Shown: one piece after another, positions 24,504 to 33,674 of the stretch
Position numbering within the stretch: position 1 is the first letter of the stretch
How the letters are laid out: the number at the start of each line of letters is the position of its first letter
Assembly: GCF_006442965.1 (NCBI RefSeq)
Contig: NZ_VFWX01000016.1
Span: 83,153-147,152 of the forward strand
Length of the DNA stretch: 64,000 nt
From: Mesorhizobium sp. CU3
Lineage (GTDB): Bacteria; Pseudomonadota; Alphaproteobacteria; Rhizobiales; Rhizobiaceae
Direction: 5' to 3'
The notes under the pieces: model-generated
Told to the model about the DNA's origin: nothing
Databases searched by the model: none
The model's input: only the letters and a program-made list of their open reading frames with translations
Made by a program: the position numbers and the translations under genes

Positions 24504-25760
24504 TTACTGAGCGTCGCCGCCGGCGTCGCCGTTCTCGCCGGTATCGCCATTGTTGCCCGCGTCATTGCCATTGGCATTGTCATCGGGAGCAGCCGGCGCC
24601 GTCGTCTGGCCGGAGGCCTTGGCCGCGGCGTCGGCCTGCTTCTTCTGCAGCGCCCGGTAGCGGGCGACGTTCTGGTTGTGCTCTTCCAGCGTCGCGGCAA
24701 AGACATGGCCGCCATTGCCGTCGGCGACGAAATAGAGATCGTCGGTCTGCGAGGGGTTGGCGACCGCTTCCAGTGCCGCGCGGCCAGGGCAAGCGATCGG
24801 CGTCGGCGGCAGGCCCTTGATCAGATAGGTGTTGTAGGGCGTCTGCTTGTCGAGATCGGACTGGTAGATCGGCCGGTCGGCCGGTTTGCCCTTGCCGCCG
24901 AACAAGCCGTAGATGATCGTCGGATCGGACTGCAGCCGCATGCCCTTGGCGAGGCGGTTGAGGAAGACGGCGGCGACGCGCGAGCGCTCGTCGCTGCGGC
25001 CCGTCTCCTTCTCGACGATCGAGGCGAGCGTCACGAAATCATCGATGTTGGCGATCGGCAGGTCCGGCGCGCGATGCGACCAGACGTCCTCGACCAGCTT
25101 CTTCTGGTCGGCGATGAGCTTGTCGACCATCTGCTGCCTTGTGGCGCCACGGGTGAAGCGCAGCGTGTCGGTGGCGATGCTGCCCTCCGGCGGCGAGGTC
25201 GACGGCATCTCGCCGGTCAGCGCTTCCTGGTCGGCGACGCGCTGCAGCGCCTGCTCGACCGTCAGCCCTTCGGGAATGGTCAGCGAGTACATCACCGACT
25301 TGCCGCTTTTGAACAGCTCCATGATGTCGCGCATCGAGGCGCGCGGCTTGATGGCATATTCGCCGGCCTTCAGTGCCGATTCATTGCCGGTGGCGCGTAC
25401 GCCCAGCCTGAAGATGCGGGCGTCGCTGATCAGGTTGCGGCGCTCCAACTGGTCGGCGATATCCTGCACGCCGGTGTTCGGCTTGATCAGGAAGGTGTCG
25501 CCATTGGCCGACGGACCGGCCTCGACGAAGGCCTGCATGCCGAAATAGAGCGCGGCGCCCGAGGCGAGCACTACGAGGATCACCACCGAGAGGAAGAAAT
25601 TCAGGAAGACGACGATCTGGCTGCGCGAGGCGCGCGAGCGCTTCGAAGGCGGCGGCGTGCCGGCCTCCGGGCGCAGCGCCTCGGCCGCCGTCTTGGGCAC
25701 GATCGGGCCCTTGGTGCCTTGCCGTCCGAAATCCCCGCCGCCGCCCGGATTTGTGTTCAT
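24504..25760 (-). CDS. mltG: Endolytic peptidoglycan transglycosylase MltG
   Basis: The protein has 418 residues. A cytoplasmic, charged N-terminus of about 50 residues is followed by one membrane helix (IVVFLNFFLSVVILVVLASGAALYFG) and the periplasmic YceG domain. The catalytic region contains TLASIVEKETGRSDERSRVAAVFLNRLAKGMRLQSDPT, with the glutamate of IVEKE, and the closing NPSQTDDLYFVADGNGGHVFAATLEEHNQNVARYR. The C-terminus ends in a low-complexity Asn/Gly/Asp tail (about residues 392-418) not needed for catalysis. It cuts nascent glycan strands and sets their length. It lies downstream of fabF, as in many relatives. Confidence 0.95.
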   Translation of the reverse strand: MNTNPGGGGDFGRQGTKGPIVPKTAAEALRPEAGTPPPSKRSRASRSQIVVFLNFFLSVVILVVLASGAALYFGMQAFVEAGPSANGDTFLIKPNTGVQDIADQLERRNLISDARIFRLGVRATGNESALKAGEYAIKPRASMRDIMELFKSGKSVMYSLTIPEGLTVEQALQRVADQEALTGEMPSTSPPEGSIATDTLRFTRGATRQQMVDKLIADQKKLVEDVWSHRAPDLPIANIDDFVTLASIVEKETGRSDERSRVAAVFLNRLAKGMRLQSDPTIIYGLFGGKGKPADRPIYQSDLDKQTPYNTYLIKGLPPTPIACPGRAALEAVANPSQTDDLYFVADGNGGHVFAATLEEHNQNVARYRALQKKQADAAAKASGQTTAPAAPDDNANGNDAGNNGDTGENGDAGGDAQ

Positions 25761-25908
25761 GGCCCTACCGTCTGATCTTGCTACGAATCCCCTGGCGCAA
25801 GGCTAGGGCCGAATTTGGCAAAAATGACGGCAGTTGGCGGACTGCCGGTTAGCCGTCTGTTTCCGGGCAATTCCGCTGGAAAACCGAGCGTTTTCCCGAA
25901 ATTGCTGG

Positions 25909-26011
25909 CTAAAGCGCGTCGCGCAGAAACGGATTCAGGCGACGCGCTTTAGGTCCTTGTTTTTGTGCATGTCGTTTTCCCAAAACCGACGTCACTTTTG
26001 GGCGACATGCA
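25909..26011. repeat. Dispersed palindromic element, family B, copy 1
   Basis: CTAAAGCGCGTCGC pairs with GCGACGCGCTTTAG across a short loop. A second block reads TTGTGCATGTCGTTTTCC and closes with GACATGCAT. The same structure is found at 45929-46033. It fills the gap between fabF and mltG. Confidence 0.85.
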
Positions 26012-26015
26012 TTAC

Positions 26016-27278
26016 TCAGGCACTGTAGCGCTGGAACACCAGCGACGCGTTGGTGCCGCCAAAGCCGAAGGAGTTCGACAGCGCGACATCGATCTGCCGC
26101 TCACGCGGCTTGTTGGGCACGAGGTCGATCGCCGTCTCGCGTTCCGGATTTTCGAGGTTGATGGTCGCCGGCGCGACATTGTCGCGGATGGCGAGGATCG
26201 AGAAGATCGCCTCGGCGGCGCCGGCAGCACCCAGAAGATGGCCGATCGACGACTTGGTCGACGACATCGAGATCTTCGAGGCGGCGTTGCCGACCAGCCG
26301 CTCGACCGCGCCGAGCTCGATCGTGTCGGCCATGGTCGAGGTACCGTGGGCGTTGATGTAGTCGATGTCGGCCGGCGACAGCTTCGCCCGGTTCAGTGCC
26401 GCCGTCATGCAGCGGAAGGCGCCGTCGCCATCCTCGGCCGGCGCCGTGATGTGATAGGCGTCGCCCGTCAGGCCGTAGCCGGTGACCTCGGCATAGATTT
26501 TCGCGCCGCGCGCCTTGGCGTGCTCGAGTTCTTCCAGAACGACGACACCGGCACCCTCGCCCATGACGAAGCCGTCGCGGTCGCGGTCATAGGGACGCGA
26601 CGCGATTTCGGGCGTGTCGTTGCGCTCGGTGGAGAGCGCGCGGCAGGCCGCGAAGCCGGCGATCGACAGCCGGGTGATCGGCGCCTCGGCGCCACCCGCC
26701 ACCATGACGTCGGCATCGCCCCACATGATCAGCCTCGCCGCGTCGCCGATGGCATGCGCACCGGTCGAGCAGGCGGTGACCACCGCGTGGTTCGGGCCTT
26801 TCAGCCCATGGCGGATGGAGACCTGGCCTGAAACCAGGTTGATGATCTGCCCGGGGATGAAGAAGGGGCTGATGCGGCGGGGACCGCGCTCCTTCAGCGT
26901 CAGCGCGTTTTCGGCAATGCCGTCGATGCCGCCGATGCCGGAGCCGATCAGCACGCCGGTGGCGCACTGTTCCTCATGCGTCTCGGGCTTCCAGCCGGAA
27001 TCGGCCAGCGCCTCGTCGGCGGCCGCGATGCCGTAAAGGATGAAGTCGCCGATCTTGCGCAACTCCTTCGGCTCGAGCACGGCTTCGGGATTGAAGGTGC
27101 CGTTGGAGCCGTCGCCGCGCGGAATGATGTGGGCGATCTTGCAGGCAAGATCGTCCACCTCAAATTCGGTGACGCGGCGGCAGGCGCTGCGGCCGGAGAG
27201 CAATTCCCGCCAGCTGTGCTCGACGCCCATGCCGAACGGCGAAAGCAGGCCAAGGCCCGTGACGACGACACGCCTCAT
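26016..27278 (-). CDS. fabF: 3-oxoacyl-ACP synthase II
   Basis: The protein has 420 residues. The catalytic cysteine is Cys170 in VVTACSTGAHAIG, and the two histidines are in INAHGTSTMADTIE and SSIGHLLGAAGAAE. It elongates acyl-ACP by condensation with malonyl-ACP. It lies 34 bases after acpP in the order fabD-fabG-acpP-fabF on the minus strand, the standard fatty acid synthesis cluster. Confidence 0.96.
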   Translation of the reverse strand: MRRVVVTGLGLLSPFGMGVEHSWRELLSGRSACRRVTEFEVDDLACKIAHIIPRGDGSNGTFNPEAVLEPKELRKIGDFILYGIAAADEALADSGWKPETHEEQCATGVLIGSGIGGIDGIAENALTLKERGPRRISPFFIPGQIINLVSGQVSIRHGLKGPNHAVVTACSTGAHAIGDAARLIMWGDADVMVAGGAEAPITRLSIAGFAACRALSTERNDTPEIASRPYDRDRDGFVMGEGAGVVVLEELEHAKARGAKIYAEVTGYGLTGDAYHITAPAEDGDGAFRCMTAALNRAKLSPADIDYINAHGTSTMADTIELGAVERLVGNAASKISMSSTKSSIGHLLGAAGAAEAIFSILAIRDNVAPATINLENPERETAIDLVPNKPRERQIDVALSNSFGFGGTNASLVFQRYSA

Positions 27279-27312
27279 CGCAGGTCCTCCCCGGTAATGC
27301 CTGCGAAAAATC

Positions 27313-27549
27313 TCAGGCCGAGGCCTTGTCGATGTACTTTACGGCATCGCCGACAGTGAGGATGGTCTCGGCGGCATCATCCGGAATCTCGACGCCGAAC
27401 TCTTCTTCGAACGCCATGACGAGTTCGACCGTGTCGAGGCTGTCCGCGCCCAGATCGTCGATGAAGCTCGCCTGCTCCGTCACCTTGTCGGCATCGACGC
27501 CGAGATGCTCGATGACGATCTTCTTGACGCGCTCTGCGGTGTCACTCAT
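27313..27549 (-). CDS. acpP: Acyl carrier protein
   Basis: The protein has 78 residues from the ATG at 27549. The phosphopantetheine site is Ser37 in LGADSLDTVEL, and the whole sequence is acidic, as expected. It carries growing acyl chains for all Fab enzymes. It has its own likely promoter at 27683-27711, consistent with its high expression in bacteria. An ATG three codons upstream is less likely. Confidence 0.97.
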   Translation of the reverse strand: MSDTAERVKKIVIEHLGVDADKVTEQASFIDDLGADSLDTVELVMAFEEEFGVEIPDDAAETILTVGDAVKYIDKASA

Positions 27550-27682
27550 TTGGGGCAATCCTCGTCTTATGTTGTCTGTCTTCGTTAGCGGGCGGAATGC
27601 CGCTAATCAAGCTGAAAGATGGTCTTGCGGGCAACGCAACGCCACAGGACCGGTTTTTGCCCGAACCGCCGGGTTGCGGGCC

Positions 27683-27711
27683 GCATTACACGAAAAAGGC
27701 CGGGCGTCCAA
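27683..27711 (-). promoter_or_regulatory. Candidate acpP promoter
   Basis: On the minus strand TTGGAC (27706-27711) and TAATGC (27683-27688) are 17 bases apart, a good sigma-70-type match. The leader to the acpP ATG would be about 130 bases. It lies in the 200-base gap between fabG and acpP. Confidence 0.5.
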
Positions 27712-27749
27712 GCCGAAATGGCTGTTTTCACAGGCGCTCGGGCCCCTCC

Positions 27750-28487
27750 TCAGATCATCGCCATCCCGCCGTTCACGTGAATGGTCTGACCGGTGACGTA
27801 GCCTGCTTCGTTGGAGGCGAGATAGGCCACCGCCGACGCCACTTCAACGCTCGTGCCCATGCGCCGGGTCGGGATGGCGGCCATGATCGTCTCTTTCTGC
27901 TTGTCGTTGAGCTTGTCGGTCATGGCCGATTCGATGAAGCCCGGGGCGACGCAGTTGACGGTGATGTTGCGGGTGGCGATCTCCTGCGCCAGCGACTTGG
28001 AAAAGCCGATCATGCCGGCCTTTGAGGCGCAGTAATTGGTCTGGCCGGGATTGCCGGTGACGCCGACCACCGAGGTGATGTTGATGATGCGGCCATGGCG
28101 GCGGCGCATCATCGGATGCGTCAGTTCGCGGGTCAGCCGGAACACGGCGGTGAGGTTGACCTCGATGACGCTGTCCCAGTCGGTGTCCGGCATGCGCACG
28201 AACAGCCCGTCCTTGGTGATGCCGGCATTGTTGACCAGGATGTCGACGCCCTCGAGATCGGCCTCGGCCTTCTGTCCCAGCGCCTTGACCGCGTCGCGGT
28301 TCGTCAGATCGGCGGGAAACAGCTTCACGCGGTCGCCAAGCTCATTGGCCAGCGCTTCCAGCTTCTCGACGCGTGTGCCGTGCAGGCCGACGATCGCGCC
28401 CTGGCTGTGCAGCACCCGGGCGATCGCTTCGCCGATGCCCCCCGATGCGCCGGTGACGAGCGCCTTGCGGCCGGTCAGTTCGAACAT
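27750..28487 (-). CDS. fabG: 3-oxoacyl-ACP reductase
   Basis: The protein has 245 residues of the classical SDR type. The nucleotide site GASGGIG is at residues 13-19, NNAG at 86-89, and the catalytic Ser139, Tyr152 and Lys156 are in NITSVVGVTGNPGQTNYCASKAG. The PGQTNYCASKAG context and the ending YVTGQTIHVNGGMAMI are typical of true FabG rather than other SDRs. It reduces 3-oxoacyl-ACP with NADPH. A small unknown gene separates it from fabD. Confidence 0.96.
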   Translation of the reverse strand: MFELTGRKALVTGASGGIGEAIARVLHSQGAIVGLHGTRVEKLEALANELGDRVKLFPADLTNRDAVKALGQKAEADLEGVDILVNNAGITKDGLFVRMPDTDWDSVIEVNLTAVFRLTRELTHPMMRRRHGRIINITSVVGVTGNPGQTNYCASKAGMIGFSKSLAQEIATRNITVNCVAPGFIESAMTDKLNDKQKETIMAAIPTRRMGTSVEVASAVAYLASNEAGYVTGQTIHVNGGMAMI

Positions 28488-28497
28488 TTTTTCAACC

Positions 28498-28686
28498 TCA
28501 TTTTTCCGAATTCGCCACGGGCGTTCCCGGTTCCGTATACGTCAAATCATCCAAGCCATGCCAGAAATCTTCGGCGCTTAGGACGTACTCCTCACCGCGC
28601 CGAATGCGCTCCAGAACCTCAGTTGCAACGCGATAGTCCTCGGCCAGGTGTTCAGCTTTGCCTCGACCAATCTTCGAAGGGGACAT
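28498..28686 (-). CDS. Small unknown protein inside the fab cluster
   Basis: An ATG at 28686 opens a 62-residue frame between fabD and fabG on the same strand. The sequence GKAEHLAEDYRVATEVLERI, followed by RRGEEYVLSAEDFWHGLDDLTY, resembles the C-terminal tail of short antitoxins (helix, then GEE and a WxxLxxL-like end), but no DNA-binding N-terminus is present. It could be an orphan antitoxin fragment or a genuine small protein. A longer frame upstream runs antisense-like through fabD and was discarded. Base composition is slightly more A/T-rich than the flanking fab genes. Confidence 0.5.
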   Translation of the reverse strand: MSPSKIGRGKAEHLAEDYRVATEVLERIRRGEEYVLSAEDFWHGLDDLTYTEPGTPVANSEK

Positions 28687-28717
28687 TCGACACCTACCGG
28701 TAACGTTCGAGCGTTCC

Positions 28718-29659
28718 TCAGCCCAACGCCGCCAGCGCCGCCTCGACTTCCGCCGCCGTGCCGATAGCGCCGGTGGCGATGTCGCGATTGATGCGGCGCG
28801 CCAAGCCCGACAGCACCTTGCCGGCGCCGACTTCGTAGAGGCTCGACACGCCATTGGCACCGAACCATTCCACCGTCTCGCGCCAGCGCACGCGGCCCGT
28901 AACCTGCTCGACCAGGCGCCGCGCGATCTCGTCCGGGTCGCTGGTCGGCGTCACGGTGACGTTGGAGACGACCGGAACCACGGGCGCGTGCTTCGCCACG
29001 CTGGCCAGCGCCTCGCGCATGATAGCAGCGGCCGGCGCCATCAGCGCCGAATGGAAGGGTGCCGAGACCTGCAGCATCAGCGCGCGCTTGGCGCCCTTCT
29101 CGGTGCAAAGCTTCGCCGCCAGCTCCACCGCCGCCTTGGCGCCGGAAATCACCAGCTGGCCGCCGCCATTGTCGTTGGCGACCTGGCAGACGGAACCCTT
29201 CGCGGCCTCGGCGCAGGCCGCTTCGACATCGGCCTGCTCGAGACCAATGATGGCGGCCATGGCGCCCTCGCCCGCCGGCACCGCCGCTTGCATGGCGTTG
29301 CCGCGCGTGCGCAGCAGCTTGGCCGCATCACCGACCGAAACGAAGCCCGCGGCGGCAAGCGCGGAATACTCGCCCAGCGAATGGCCGGCGACATAGGCCA
29401 CCTTGCCCTTCAGCGAAAAGCCGGGCGCTTCCAGCGCCCGCATTGCCGCCAGCGATACCGCCATCAGCGCCGGCTGGGCGTTCGCGGTCAGCGTCAACGT
29501 CTCTTCAGGCCCTTCCCAGATCAGCTTGGACAGGTTTTCGCCCAATGCCGCATCGACTTCCTCGAAGACGCGGCGTGCTTCGGGGAAGGCGTCGGCCAGG
29601 TCCTTGCCCATACCGACGGCCTGGCTGCCCTGGCCCGGGAAGGTGAATGCGACGGCCAT
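28718..29659 (-). CDS. fabD: Malonyl-CoA:ACP transacylase
   Basis: The protein has 313 residues. It starts MAVAFTFPGQGSQAVGMGKDLA. The catalytic serine is Ser94 in VAGHSLGEYSALAAAG, and the histidine is in QVSAPFHSALM. It loads malonate on ACP. It is the first gene of the minus-strand fab group. The gap upstream (29660-29937) is divergent from the phosphoglycerol transferase gene and should contain both promoters. Confidence 0.96.
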   Translation of the reverse strand: MAVAFTFPGQGSQAVGMGKDLADAFPEARRVFEEVDAALGENLSKLIWEGPEETLTLTANAQPALMAVSLAAMRALEAPGFSLKGKVAYVAGHSLGEYSALAAAGFVSVGDAAKLLRTRGNAMQAAVPAGEGAMAAIIGLEQADVEAACAEAAKGSVCQVANDNGGGQLVISGAKAAVELAAKLCTEKGAKRALMLQVSAPFHSALMAPAAAIMREALASVAKHAPVVPVVSNVTVTPTSDPDEIARRLVEQVTGRVRWRETVEWFGANGVSSLYEVGAGKVLSGLARRINRDIATGAIGTAAEVEAALAALG

Positions 29660-29937
29660 TTTTCAACTCTCCAGAGGCTGGTTTTCTCCTGCCTCTGGCG
29701 CAAGGCGGACGGCCAAGTCAAGCCCGCGGGCTGCCATTCGGGCGCTCTTTCAACCCAGAAAGCCGGCTGACTGCCTGTTCCAAAAGGCTTTTTTTCGATC
29801 ACACCTGATGAAAACCGCTCACGAATCGTTCGCTGGCTCTTCTTATTTCCGCCACAGGCGCTAGCTTTGGGTGACAGTTCGATGACAGAAGCGTGACGTG
29901 CGTGGAAGGCGTGTCGCGTGGGCACGGGGGAAGTTGA

Positions 29938-31866
29938 GTGGCAAGGATCAGGAAAGGCGCGGCCAAACCCGTGCCGCGGTTTTTGGAAGACGATCCGTCC
30001 ACCGGCTATCTGCCGGGGCGTCTCTGGCCGACCGTGCGTTATGGCTTGGCGACACTTCTTGTTTCGGCGCTGCTTGTCTTTGCCATCGAATGGATCGTGC
30101 GCGGCGACTTCCTCGGCACGGTCGATTTCTTCCTGCAACCCTTCAAGCCGGGCTGGACCACGATCATCGTCTTCGCGCTGATCATGGTCGGTCTCGACGC
30201 CATTCTAGGCCGCAGCCATCAAAGCCTGATGATCGTAGCGCCGCTGACGCTGGCGCTGGCCTTTGTCGGCCACCAGAAATCGCATTATCTCGGCGACCCG
30301 CTCTACCCGACGGACTTCCTCTTCGCCCGCCAGATCATGGCGTTGATGCCGCTTCTGGTGCGCGAGCGCCCGTGGACTGCGATCATGCTGGCCGCGGGCA
30401 TCATCGGCGGACTCACTTTGCTCGTCTATGGCTGGCGGCTGTGGCGCCGGCGCGTGCCGATCCTCAGCCGCAAGGGTCGGCTGGCACGGCTGGCGCTGAC
30501 GGTGCCGCTGCTCGCCTTCTTCGTCTCGATCATGGACTACGCCACCTTCTCGTGGACGCGCGACCGGCTGCAGATCATCCCGATCATGTGGGACCAGAAG
30601 GAAAACTACGCCTCCAACGGCTTTGCGCTCGCCTTCGCCATGAACGTGCCGATGGCGCATGTCTCGGCGCCGCCCGGCTATTCCGACAAGACCATGGCCG
30701 CGATCCAGCGGCCGGATGTCGTCGCCTCGGTGCCCGAGGAAAAGCCCGACATCATCGTGGTGATGAGCGAATCCTTCTGGGACCCGACGCAGTTGCCTGG
30801 CGTCACCATCAAGCCCGACCCGATCCCGACGGTGCGGGCGCTGCGCTCCGGCTCGATGTTCTCGCCCGAATTCGGCGGCATGACCGCCAATATCGAGTTC
30901 GAGGCGCTGACCGGCTTTTCGAATGCCTTCCTGCCGGCGGGTTCGATCCCCTACCAGCAATATGTGCGCACCCCTACCCCGTCACTGGCGACCTTCCTGA
31001 AGAGCGAAGGCTATAATGCGCGCGCCATCCATCCCGGTACCAACTGGTTCTGGAACCGCGGCGCGGTCTATGCCGATTTCGGCTTCAAGGACTTCAAGTC
31101 GGAAGAGACGCTGCCGCCGATGGAAAAGCGCGGCCCGCTGGCCTCCGACGCGGCGATGACCGACGAAATCATCCGCGAGGCCGATGCCAGCGATGACCCG
31201 GTGTTCTTCTTTGCGGTCAGCCTGCAGAACCACGGGCCTTACGAGCCTTACCGCTACTCTAACCCGACGCACACGGTGGATGCGCCGATCAGCTCCTGGG
31301 CGCGGGAATCGCTACTTTCCTACGCCGAAGGCTCGGCCGACGCCGATCATGGCCTCCAGCGCCTGATCGACTGGGCGAAGGCGCGCAAGCGCCCGACCAT
31401 CCTCGCCTTCTTCGGCGACCATCTGCCGCCGCTGGGGCCCGTCTATGTCGAGACGGGCTATCTCAAGGACAATGTCGCGCCGCGCAAGGAGCCCAGCGCG
31501 GGCGCTGCGCTCGAGCATCACGACACGCCGCTGGTCATCTGGTCGAACCGCACCGGGCCCGTCCAGAACCTGGGGTCGGTAAGCCCGGCCTTCCTGCCCT
31601 ACCACATCCTCACCGAGGCGGGCATCACCCACCCTTATTACACCGGCTTCCTCGGCGCTCTGCGGCAACACTACCGCGTCGTCGACCGCAACCTGCTTTT
31701 GTCACCGTCTGGCGAAGCGACGCCGGACTGGGCGAGGCAGAAGCAGATCGACCCGAAGATCAACGACTTCCGGCTTATCCAGTACGACATGATGTTCGGC
31801 AAGCGCAATTCGGCGCCGGATTTCTTCCCGGAGACTGTCGACAAGGTCGTCGCGCATACGAGCTGA
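29938..31866 (+). CDS. LtaS/OpgB-like phosphoglycerol transferase
   Basis: The protein has 642 residues from a GTG at 29938, with GGGGGAAG upstream. Four or five membrane helices fill the first 220 residues. A sulfatase-fold extracellular domain follows: DIIVVMSESFWDPTQ, the presumed nucleophile threonine near residue 316 in GGMTANIEFEALTG, SLQNHGPY, and the metal site FFGDHLPP. This group moves phosphoglycerol from phosphatidylglycerol onto glycans. In rhizobia the likely acceptor is the periplasmic cyclic beta-glucan (inference by analogy with CgmB/OpgB). It stands alone between fabD and the TadG-like gene. Confidence 0.88.
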   Translation: MARIRKGAAKPVPRFLEDDPSTGYLPGRLWPTVRYGLATLLVSALLVFAIEWIVRGDFLGTVDFFLQPFKPGWTTIIVFALIMVGLDAILGRSHQSLMIVAPLTLALAFVGHQKSHYLGDPLYPTDFLFARQIMALMPLLVRERPWTAIMLAAGIIGGLTLLVYGWRLWRRRVPILSRKGRLARLALTVPLLAFFVSIMDYATFSWTRDRLQIIPIMWDQKENYASNGFALAFAMNVPMAHVSAPPGYSDKTMAAIQRPDVVASVPEEKPDIIVVMSESFWDPTQLPGVTIKPDPIPTVRALRSGSMFSPEFGGMTANIEFEALTGFSNAFLPAGSIPYQQYVRTPTPSLATFLKSEGYNARAIHPGTNWFWNRGAVYADFGFKDFKSEETLPPMEKRGPLASDAAMTDEIIREADASDDPVFFFAVSLQNHGPYEPYRYSNPTHTVDAPISSWARESLLSYAEGSADADHGLQRLIDWAKARKRPTILAFFGDHLPPLGPVYVETGYLKDNVAPRKEPSAGAALEHHDTPLVIWSNRTGPVQNLGSVSPAFLPYHILTEAGITHPYYTGFLGALRQHYRVVDRNLLLSPSGEATPDWARQKQIDPKINDFRLIQYDMMFGKRNSAPDFFPETVDKVVAHTS

Positions 31867-32027
31867 GGCAGCGCCCTCAGGCCGTCGGCGCCATTTTGTC
31901 GTCGCGCGTGCCGAAATGCGGACGCCGTTCGAAGGATACGCGAAGACCCGATCGCGCGGGAACTGACATGTCCGCTGGGTTTAGCGCCGGCCCGCCCGCG
32001 ATACCCGCTCCAAGAACAGGCGCAGCG

Positions 32028-33674
32028 TCAGTTCGTAAGCTGCAACCTGGAGAACTTGTTGGCGATCGACTGGAAGACGTTGGGCAATTTGGCCGGGTCC
32101 TCGACGGCGTAGTAGTCGCTCGGGTCTGAGGCGCAGGCGCTGTAGAGCGAGCGATTGGCGGCGGTGTCGGCCTGCAGCACCATGGTGTAGATCTGCACGC
32201 CCTGGCTCTTCAGCTGCGAACAGACATCCTTGGTCCAGCCGTCGACGTTGCGCGCCGCCGCAGTCTGGTTGTCCGAGCCGAAGCGGCCCCCGGCGAGATA
32301 GCCATAGGAGGTGTAGTCCGACTTCTGCGGCGTGTTGGAGGCGCCGTAGACGACGTTCTCGCCGTCGGTCAGAAGCATCACCACCTTGGTGACCCCCGCC
32401 GTCTTGTACGGAGCGGCGTCGGTGTAGGGCGGCTGCGGCGACAGCACCCGCTGGCCCCAGGCGAGACCTTCCGAGACATTGGTGCCGGAGCCGTTCCATT
32501 CGCTCATCTGGGCGGCCGCGGTACGCAGACTGTTGAAATCGTCGGTCAGCGGCACGATAGGCGTCGGGCAGGATCGGTTCGGCCCGATGGTTATCGTTCC
32601 GCCCGTTTCCGTGATCAGCTTATTGGTCGAGGCGACATATTTTCCGATTTTCTTCAGATCTGCGCCGAGAAGCGCGTCGACCAGGCCGGTCACAAGGCCG
32701 CTGAGATCGATGCCCAATATGTTGTCGCTCAGCTTGCTGGTGTCGATCGTGTCGTCGAGGTAGGAATTGTTGTAGCCGGTCGACGAATTGCCATAGGAGG
32801 AAGATGGCTTCTTGGCGACATCGGGATCGTCCGGCGCGAAATAGGGCACGAACAGCGTGTCCGGGTTGGAAGGATCGGGCGGCGTATCGGAGATGTTCAA
32901 CGTTCCGGGCCGCGCCTCGACGCAGCCTTTCCAGCCGGTGCCCTTCCAGCCGGTGTGCTTCAGTGCCGGAATGTCTTTCTGAAGCTGTTTGAACAGCGAC
33001 ATGTGATCGGGGCGCTTGCCCTTGACCACCGGAAAATTGATGCCGTTGGTGGACGATTGGCCGTTCATGTCGATCCAGGACGGGTCGAATTCCGGGCCGT
33101 TGACGTTCACGGCAGTGACGAACGGCACCAGCGAGGCCCGTACCTGGCGCGTCGGCGACTTAGCCGCTTCGAGATAGTCGAGCAGCGACTTGGTCGCCGT
33201 CCTGAGCGCGGTGATGCGGGCGCCGGCCATCGAGCCGGTGTTGTCGAGCACCAGCACCACCTCGAGCTGGTTGTTCGATTCCACGGCCGAGGCGTCGACC
33301 TGGATATGTTTCTCGGAGCCAAAGAGGAAAGCGAAATTGAGATTGATGTCGGCCGAGGCTACGGCCTTGGTCTTGACGTAGTTGACACCCTTGTCGACGG
33401 TCAGCGTCGCCCTGGCGTTGACGAGTTCGCCATGGGTGGCGACATTGGCCTGGAAATAGCGGCCGAAGACCTCGCTGCGCGAGACATCGATATCGCCGAG
33501 ATGCGAGGAGGCAAGATTCGCGGCGTCGAGCGCGTTCTGCAGATTGCTTTTTGCCCGCATCAGCGTCGAGACGTCGGAGGCGAAGGCCACGGCGCCCAGG
33601 ATCGCTGGAACCCCAAGCGCCAGCATCAATGAGAAATTGCCGCGCCTTGAGCGCCAAAACTGTCTGAGAAGCAT
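32028..33674 (-). CDS. TadG-like pilus protein with von Willebrand factor A domain
   Basis: The protein has 548 residues. A short cytoplasmic N-terminus with RRGNFSLMLALGVPAILGAVAFASDVS is the TadE/TadG-like membrane segment. A von Willebrand A domain starts near residue 135 with VVLVLDNTGSM (metal-binding DxTxS variant) and continues to VVMLLTDGENVVYG and IYTMVLQ. TadG-like proteins act in the envelope with Flp pili. No other tad genes are seen here, so it is a stand-alone paralogue. A long insertion (roughly residues 225-345) splits the A domain. Confidence 0.87.
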   Translation of the reverse strand: MLLRQFWRSRRGNFSLMLALGVPAILGAVAFASDVSTLMRAKSNLQNALDAANLASSHLGDIDVSRSEVFGRYFQANVATHGELVNARATLTVDKGVNYVKTKAVASADINLNFAFLFGSEKHIQVDASAVESNNQLEVVLVLDNTGSMAGARITALRTATKSLLDYLEAAKSPTRQVRASLVPFVTAVNVNGPEFDPSWIDMNGQSSTNGINFPVVKGKRPDHMSLFKQLQKDIPALKHTGWKGTGWKGCVEARPGTLNISDTPPDPSNPDTLFVPYFAPDDPDVAKKPSSSYGNSSTGYNNSYLDDTIDTSKLSDNILGIDLSGLVTGLVDALLGADLKKIGKYVASTNKLITETGGTITIGPNRSCPTPIVPLTDDFNSLRTAAAQMSEWNGSGTNVSEGLAWGQRVLSPQPPYTDAAPYKTAGVTKVVMLLTDGENVVYGASNTPQKSDYTSYGYLAGGRFGSDNQTAAARNVDGWTKDVCSQLKSQGVQIYTMVLQADTAANRSLYSACASDPSDYYAVEDPAKLPNVFQSIANKFSRLQLTN

